A stretch of DNA of 64,000 nucleotides from Anisodus tanguticus (taxonomy: Eukaryota > Streptophyta > Magnoliopsida > Solanales > Solanaceae): the NCBI GenBank assembly GCA_034509755.1, contig CM067544.1, positions 16,549,001 through 16,613,000 on the forward strand. The letters run 5' to 3'. A program made the translations under genes and the position numbers. The first letter of the stretch is position 1. Each line of letters starts with the position of its first letter. The notes under the pieces are model-generated. The model did not search any database. It was not told where the DNA came from and worked only from the letters and a program-made list of their open reading frames with translations. Shown piece by piece: positions 58,740 to 64,000 of this stretch.

Positions 58740-58865
58740 AGTTTCTTTTGAGCCGAGGGTTTATCGGAAACAACCCCTCTACCCCGCAAAGGTAGAGGTG
58801 AGGTCTGCGTACATCGTACTCTCCCCAGACCCCACTTGTGGGATTACAATGTGTATGTTATTGTT
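58740..58865 (+). repeat. TS-SINE-like 3' tail of LINE 2
   Basis: GAGCCGAGGGTTTATCGGAA, ...GGTAGAGGTGAGGTCTGCGT..., CCCCAGACCCCACTTGTGGG and TTATTGTTGT. The same module ends the TS SINEs at 16591 and 23744 and LINE 1. Confidence 0.85.
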
Positions 58866-58883
58866 GTAAATAATCTGGTGAAC
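58866..58883. repeat. 16-18 bp target duplication of LINE 2, right
   Basis: Identical to 54599-54616. Confidence 0.9.
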
Positions 58884-59025
58884 CAAAATACAACGATATA
58901 TAAATGAAATGACATTACTTGCTAAAAGTGGTTCCATCGGCGCGCTGGTTTAGGCCTTTGTTTTACTACTGAGGTCCAGTGTCCGAATCCCGTCAGCCCT
59001 AATTACTTCTTAGTTTCTTTTTAGC
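58884..59025. mobile_element. Older interspersed repeat, right part
   Basis: Continues the repeat cut at 54598; contains CGCGCTGGTTTAGGCC and the box-B-like GTCCGAATCCCGTCAGCCC. The end is not defined. Confidence 0.35.
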
Positions 59026-59190
59026 TTTGTTGTAAAACTTACTGAAGCCACCAGGTCTTGATCTTTGACGCTTGCCCAAAAATAAAGTCGCTAAACCAAG
59101 TGAACCAACACCCCATATTGCTGCCAAAAATAATTTATACCGGTACTGTTTTGTGACTTGTATAAAAAAATGATTTAGTAAGGTTTCCAA
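58999..59190 (-). CDS. Possible small membrane-protein fragment (63 aa), unrecognised
   Basis: The minus strand encodes VTKQYRYKLFLAAIWGVGSL, GLATLFLGKRQRSRPGGFSK and FYNKAKKKLRSN: one hydrophobic helix (about residues 19-38) followed by a strongly basic tail. The composition looks less random than neighbouring frames, but there are no introns, promoter or partners to support it. It may be an exon or captured piece of a gene, or chance. Confidence 0.2.
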   Translation of the reverse strand: METLLNHFFIQVTKQYRYKLFLAAIWGVGSLGLATLFLGKRQRSRPGGFSKFYNKAKKKLRSN

Positions 59191-60281
59191 TGAGTTTATT
59201 ATGTATACATTTCAAAAACTAGAAGCTCATCGGGGAGAGTTATAGTTTTATACTTGCATTGTGTTTTATAAAATTATGAGTGATTTAGTCATTTGTTCAC
59301 TTCTTTAAATGTCGATACTGTTTGCGAAAAATCCTAGGTACTTCACTGAAAATAATATATTTTGATTGAATATAATATGAAGTTATACCAGTAAATAGTA
59401 TATTTTGATTGAATATAATATGAAGTTATACCAGTTTGTCATAACTTACCCGTCACAGTTCACCAATTTTGGTTCTTCTTGTTTTCTTCCCTGCCACTCA
59501 ACTAAAGGGCATTTTAATTTAAATTTGTGTCCATTAAACTTAAAAAGACATTTTCACACAATATATTAAAAAGGAGACAATAATTAAATAACAGAGTACA
59601 ACTATCTCGTTTTTGTAGATCACCCCCCCCCCCTCTCCAACACACACAACAAATGTGAAATTAACCCCAACCTTCCTACTGCTACAAGGGTTTGTCATGC
59701 CAGTACTCTTCAAGTAGTCCTTAGTCTTCATTAAATATTCTCATAGGTGAAATGTCGAATTAACATTTTGCTAGAACTATGGAGATAATTTTAATCTCGA
59801 ATTTACAAGATTAAAATTTGTCCTAGTTCCTTTATCTTCTTTTTTTTCCATTCTTGTATTGTTTGTGCAGATATCACGTTGTAGCACATGAGAGAAGAGG
59901 AGGATCCATCCCTAGCGGATTATTTGTCAGTCAAAAGAGCTTCTTTTCGGTCAAAGTCACTATAAAAAAGAAAAAAAAGATGAGAGACAGAGAGAGAAGG
60001 AACAAGATAGTAATAAAAGAAACCAATTAATTAATCTGAATACCAAATACAAACATACCTTTTCATACACGTTGACGTGTATTTCTTTACTTGTTTATTC
60101 CAAGGAGATGATCAATATATGATGATCATTTTCCAGAATAATCATTATTCTACCATTATTCACGTGCAAGTTAATGTAATTGTTGTTTATCCTTTCGATC
60201 ACTGTAATAGTTATTTACTATTCATGTACGTGCTTTACATATCCAATAATTTTAAGACAAGATTGTATTAGTGCTCAAAAG
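59026..60281. other. Intergenic, A/T-rich, with a short tandem duplication
   Basis: TATATTTTGATTGAATATAA with ATATGAAGTTATACCAGT occurs twice in tandem (about 59357-59430). A poly(C) tract is at 59624-59632. No gene recognised apart from the 63-aa frame. Confidence 0.45.
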
Positions 60282-60713
60282 ATGTGTGTCAGCAGATATG
60301 GCCCCAAATCTGGCGGTGGTTTTCTTCTTGAAAACAGTTCTGTTGACAGTTCTGTTAACAGTTCAAACATTGTCTTTATCAACAACTGTGCTTTCAAATA
60401 TGGTCCTAGTTTTGGTTCTCTCTTTGACGATAATTACAAATCTGTTTCCATCAAAGGTGAGATCTCTGGATCTGATGCTGAGCTTCAAGATACTGCTAAT
60501 AGTCATGCTAGTACGACTAAAGATCAAGGACGAGTTGGTGTCACCGCTCCCGAGGGTGGTGGAAACAAGCGCCCACGAGAGGCTGAGGATGTCAATTGGG
60601 ACAAGAGGAGAAGGCTGAAGATGATGTTCTATCATGTAGCAAAAGGCCTATATTTGTACCAGACAAAGGATCTGAATTATGGTAAGAAGGATATGAACAC
60701 TCAATCTAACTGA
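60282..60713 (+). CDS. Unrecognised protein with bipartite nuclear-localisation-like motif (143 aa)
   Basis: From ATG 60282: MCVSRYGPKSGGGFLLENSS, a Ser/Asn-rich part, INNCAFKYGPSFGSLFDDNY, an acidic/polar stretch, then NKRPREAEDVNWDKRRRLKM, a bipartite basic motif like a nuclear-localisation signal, and a short tail to the stop at 60711-60713. The frame is open further upstream to 60180, but that part is hydrophobic and A/T-rich and looks non-coding. I do not recognise the family. It could be a terminal exon of a larger gene whose other exons I cannot see, or part of the Copia-type element that follows. Confidence 0.35.
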   Translation: MCVSRYGPKSGGGFLLENSSVDSSVNSSNIVFINNCAFKYGPSFGSLFDDNYKSVSIKGEISGSDAELQDTANSHASTTKDQGRVGVTAPEGGGNKRPREAEDVNWDKRRRLKMMFYHVAKGLYLYQTKDLNYGKKDMNTQSN

Positions 60714-61440
60714 AGTGGGCCAGAATCCAAAAGGTCTAAGTTAATTATCCTTCCTTATCTATAATGTGTTTAGTTAATATCTGAATAAAAGTGTGTAAAG
60801 CAAGGCTGAAATTATGAAAGTGTTTTCATTAAAAAACTCATATTCCCTACACTCTAAAATCAGATATTGAATCTTCTTCCTTCCCATATAAAGATTGGAC
60901 TATTGTAAACAAAACTTAAAAGATCCATTCTTTTGAATGTAATTATTACAAGTATGTTCGCACATACGAAGGATAGAGATCCATTGACTGTGCGAAAACT
61001 GTTACCACTCTTAAGCAAGCGCCAGGAATTGTCTGGCCACCAATCTCAAAGGAAGAAGACTAAAAGATAATGGCTTATCTTAAGACGTTGAACCTATCAC
61101 ACTGTCTTACAGAAGATCCTTTATTTGATAGGATGATATTGGACACGCAGTCGTACAAAGCCTACGGGCGACTGGAGTGGGCCAGATTTTCCAGGTCTTA
61201 AATGATCTGAAGGCCAGAAGAAAGGCAGAAAAGTAATGGACACCTAGTGAGGTGGGCCAAAATTTCCAGGTCTTAAATGATCTGAAGGCCAGAAGAAATG
61301 CAGAAAAGAAATTGGACACTCAGTCTGCCAAAACAACTGGAGTGGGCCAGAGTATCCAGATCACATATGATCCGGTTACGCCCTAACCACGGGCAAAAAA
61401 TTATTCATGTGAAGCAACGCCACCTCTAAGTATAAGGGAT
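60714..61440 (+). other. Region with a tandem duplication before the Copia element
   Basis: A block containing TTTCCAGGTCTTAAATGATC and TGAAGGCCAGAAGAAA occurs twice (about 61178-61235 and 61252-61310) with related ends at 61137 and 61337 (GTGGGCCAG). No gene recognised. It may belong to the leader or gag of the following element. Confidence 0.5.
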
Positions 61441-64000
61441 TGGAGAAGTTGTCCTAAATAGGACTTTCAGGGAATGTGATCACTCTAAAAGGAGGTGATA
61501 CATGTCCCAAACTTGGTTTAAGGGACGTTGTTGGTCAAGCTGGTTTGAGACTAGTCCAACAGGTCTGTAATAACTAAGAATGGTACAGTGTATCTGTATC
61601 TAAATGAATGATATACTTTTAATTCGTGCATCTATGCCATCATAGATTAATACACGTTAAATAGAAAGTCATTCAAAAGCTAACGAAGCTGAGATTGTTG
61701 CCTTCTGTCGACATAAACCCTCAAAATGAATGTGAGGTAGGCGAAGAGGCAAAATCACCTTTCCATTCCGTCAAAGGAATAGTGAAAGAAACACTACTCC
61801 TCTAGAACTTAGTCATACCTACAGGGGTGAATTGAAGTTTGTACAAAATAGAGGGAGGGGGGGAGATAAGTTCTGTCAAAGGAATAGCGAAAGAAACACT
61901 GCTCCTCTAGAACTTAGTCACACCTACATGGGTAATTTGAAGTTTATACAAAATAGAGGGGAGAGACAAGTACTTTGTGACTTTCATTGATGATGGTACA
62001 ACGTATTGCATCATTTGTTTGTTAAAAAGCAAAGATGAAGTTGTTGAAGCGGATAAGCGCTACAAAGCAGAAGTTGAAAATCAACTAAGCCTACGGATTG
62101 AGGCATTCGTAGTGATAGAGAGGGAGAATGTGAAGCATCGTTCATCAAATGATTGCTCATTACTCACCTCAGTCTAATAGTGTTAGCCAAACGCAAAGTC
62201 GTACGCCCAAAATATATGGGGTAAGGCGATCCTTACCGCTAATGTGATTCTCAACAGAACTACGCATAAGGATAAAGATAACCCTCCGTGTGAAACATGG
62301 AAATGATCCCACCTACAAATATTGTGTTGTGGGGTGGCTTGGTAGAGGTTGGAATACCAAATTATGTCAAGTTGGACCTAAGACTGTAGATTGCATATCC
62401 ACTGGATCTGCAAATAACAGTAATGCTTATCGCCTCTTGGTGTCAAAGAATGCTGAATTCTTTGAGGATAACTTTTCTTGAGAAGGAAAAAGAAGTAATT
62501 GTTCGAGGTTAACAAGAACCCGCGAGTGTCTGATTGTCCGAAACCATACGTTCCAGAGCTATAGGACTCGGAAGTTGCTGACTATCCGGAACTTAATGTT
62601 TTAGATCTACAGAACTCAGGGATTCTAGATGTTGAACCGAGACAGAGCAAAGATGGGACAAAGACTTGTTCCAGGCCTTCTAGCTTGCATGATTGAGAAC
62701 GAACCATGGACAATTGACAAAGAATAATCATCTCCAAAAGCGCTGCTTTGGAAAGAAGCTATAGAGAGAGAAATAGATTCCATCATATAGAACCATACTT
62801 GTGTAATGGTTGACCTTCCTTCGAGAAAAGAACCTTAGGGTTGTAAAAGTGAATACTAAAAAATGAGTACAAAGTAGATGGATCTACTGACGAGTATAAG
62901 GTCTCGACTATTTGTACATGTGCTCCCATGTGAATAGCTTAACATCCAGGGCCATTGCAGTCTTGCATGACATAGATGTTGAAACAGCCTTCCTAACCGG
63001 AGAGTTGGAAGGGGAGGATCAGAGTTGGTTTGTTGGACTGTTGGGCTTCTTCCTAAACTTTTATTTTGGTCCCTGAAATGTTTACATTTTGGTCCTGAAA
63101 GTTTCATATAAAACAAAAATAATGAATCTGAAAACAGAAACATTGACTCTGAAGTTAGAAAGCCAACAATTGGAAAGCGATATGAAAGATATGGGTATCA
63201 CAAATGACATCTTAGGAATTTGGATTTCTAAGACATCTAACGGCTGGTCTAACTCCAAACTCAGTTGTGAGATAGTTGACAGTCTCGTTGAAGCCACCAA
63301 TGGATATGAATCATAGAACTGTTTGTAACCATGATGCACCCATATACAATGAGCGATATGCGCAGATCACATGTAGTTCAATGTCTTGTACACACTACAA
63401 CTGACCTGGTATCGGCCTACAAAGCAGATCAGTTGAACTAAGGTTCACTCGTGATTCTGGAAATGATCGATAGAAGGCGTTAAGTCAGATATGACGATAT
63501 CTGAAATATTCGCTTATCTATGGATTATGGTATTCTGGATGTCCAGCGGTTCTGGGAGAACACAATGATGCAAACTGGACATCTGACTTGAACAACACCA
63601 ATGCCACAAGTAAATGTGTATGGTGGGTCTTGGAAAATCCTCTAAGCAAACTTGCATCGGCCGATTCCTGATGAAATCAGAGTTTATCGCTTTAAATAAA
63701 GCATGAAAGAAGTTGAGTAACTTCACGACTCATTAGAGGACGTCCCTTATTAGGAGAAATCCATGTCTTCAGCAGTTATATATTGTGGCTAGCCGGTCGT
63801 CTTCAGGAAGGGCACATATGACGGCATCTGGACATATATGTCGGATCTGTCAGAGATATAAGACCGTGTGGCAGTTGATCATCACGGGTGTCACTTCCTT
63901 GATTACTAATCAAAGAATATAGCAGACCCTTTAACTAAGGGACTACCCGAAGATCAGAAGTTCTGCCTGTCTAGGGGAATGGGCTTAAAACCCAAACAAT
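61440..64000 (+). pseudogene. Degenerate Ty1/Copia polyprotein, runs off the window
   Basis: The plus strand shows Copia pieces in order: a protease-to-integrase stretch (61440-61760), the integrase start (LKFIQNRG...DKYFVTFIDDGTTYCIICLL, near 61925-62010, then KSKDEVVEADKRYKAEVENQ), a broken central part (62160-62700), the RT start (SYREREIDSII, MVDLPSRKEP near 62760-62835), DMKDMGITNDILGIWISKTS (63180-63240, the RT end), and RNase H (KTCIGRFLMKSEFIAL near 63650 and SKNIADPLTKGLPEDQKF near 63905-63960). Frameshifts and stops are frequent, and large parts of RT (for example the YVDD box) are missing. The 3' LTR would lie past the window. Confidence 0.75.
61765..61970 (+). repeat. About 105-bp tandem duplication in the Copia integrase region
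   Basis: GTCAAAGGAATAG, GAAAGAAACACT, CTCCTCTAGAACTTAGTCA and TACAAAATAGAGG occur in the same order at 61768-61855 and 61876-61963, with substitutions. The second copy leads into the integrase core, so the first is the extra one. Confidence 0.8.

Larger units (their letters stand above)
54617..58865 (+). mobile_element. RTE-type LINE 2, near full length, with target duplication
   Basis: 4.25 kb flanked by an 18-bp duplication (54599-54616 and 58866-58883). Order: about 1.1 kb leader, endonuclease (about 55640-56330: NIGTLTGKSIELVKILKK, VDGYKLWYSGRLRGRN, NIISAYAPQTGL), linker, reverse transcriptase (about 57000-58120), C-terminal domain to 58544, then a TS-SINE-like 3' end with TTG units. Stops at 55789 (where Trp is expected), 56061, 56320, 56832, 57340 and others make it inactive, but fewer than in LINE 1. 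Confidence 0.9.

Noticed and set aside
58930..59000. A tRNA gene (box-B-like GTCCGAATCCC)
   Set aside because: No cloverleaf or box A at proper spacing; it fits a degraded interspersed repeat.

Overview
This is nuclear DNA from a flowering plant. The coding parts have spliced GT-AG genes, a chloroplast-targeted purine enzyme, an FHY3/FAR1-type transcription factor and an LRR receptor-like protein. SINE copies of the TS type (tRNA-derived, TTG-rich 3' end) and Au-like SINEs point to Solanaceae or a close relative, but I cannot name the species. Only three regions look like ordinary host genes; most of the rest is nested transposable elements.

Layout. 1-225: end of a Copia gag. 617-6444: a decayed Gypsy gag split by a Copia element (1453-6142, minus strand) with a 5-bp target duplication. 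6967-7520: broken GRF zinc-finger gene. 7883-8777: two related small acidic ORFs of unknown function. 8790-10800: 5' half of a Mutator-like transposase. 11270-12179: non-autonomous hAT element. 12839-15619: intact intronless LRR receptor-like protein. 17224-24325: complete 12-exon gene (minus) for bifunctional AICAR transformylase/IMP cyclohydrolase, with several SINEs in its introns. 25130 to about 45020: one RTE-type LINE (minus) split by a solo LTR (25929-29354) and by a complete 12.5-kb non-coding Tat/Ogre-like LTR element (31455-43944). 45167-46375: second hAT-like element. 47685-51857: FHY3/FAR1-like gene (minus) whose C-terminal exons are cut off by an 8-bp insertion. 52275-52622: L1 LINE tail. 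54617-58865: second RTE LINE (plus) inside an older repeat. 60282-60713: unrecognised ORF. About 61440 to the window end: degenerate plus-strand Copia.

The host genes are unrelated in function. The ATIC gene performs the last two steps of IMP synthesis in plastids. The receptor-like protein is a plasma-membrane surface receptor. The FHY3/FAR1-like protein is a nuclear DNA-binding factor derived from a MULE transposase. Target-site duplications give an order of events: LINE 1 first, then the solo LTR and the large LTR element inside it in opposite orientations.

I saw no wholly new gene system. The most useful leads are the 8-bp footprint-like lesion in the FHY3/FAR1-like gene, the 34-copy 39-bp array in the large LTR element, the CHG-biased mismatches between its LTRs, and the unexplained small ORFs next to the MULE transposase.
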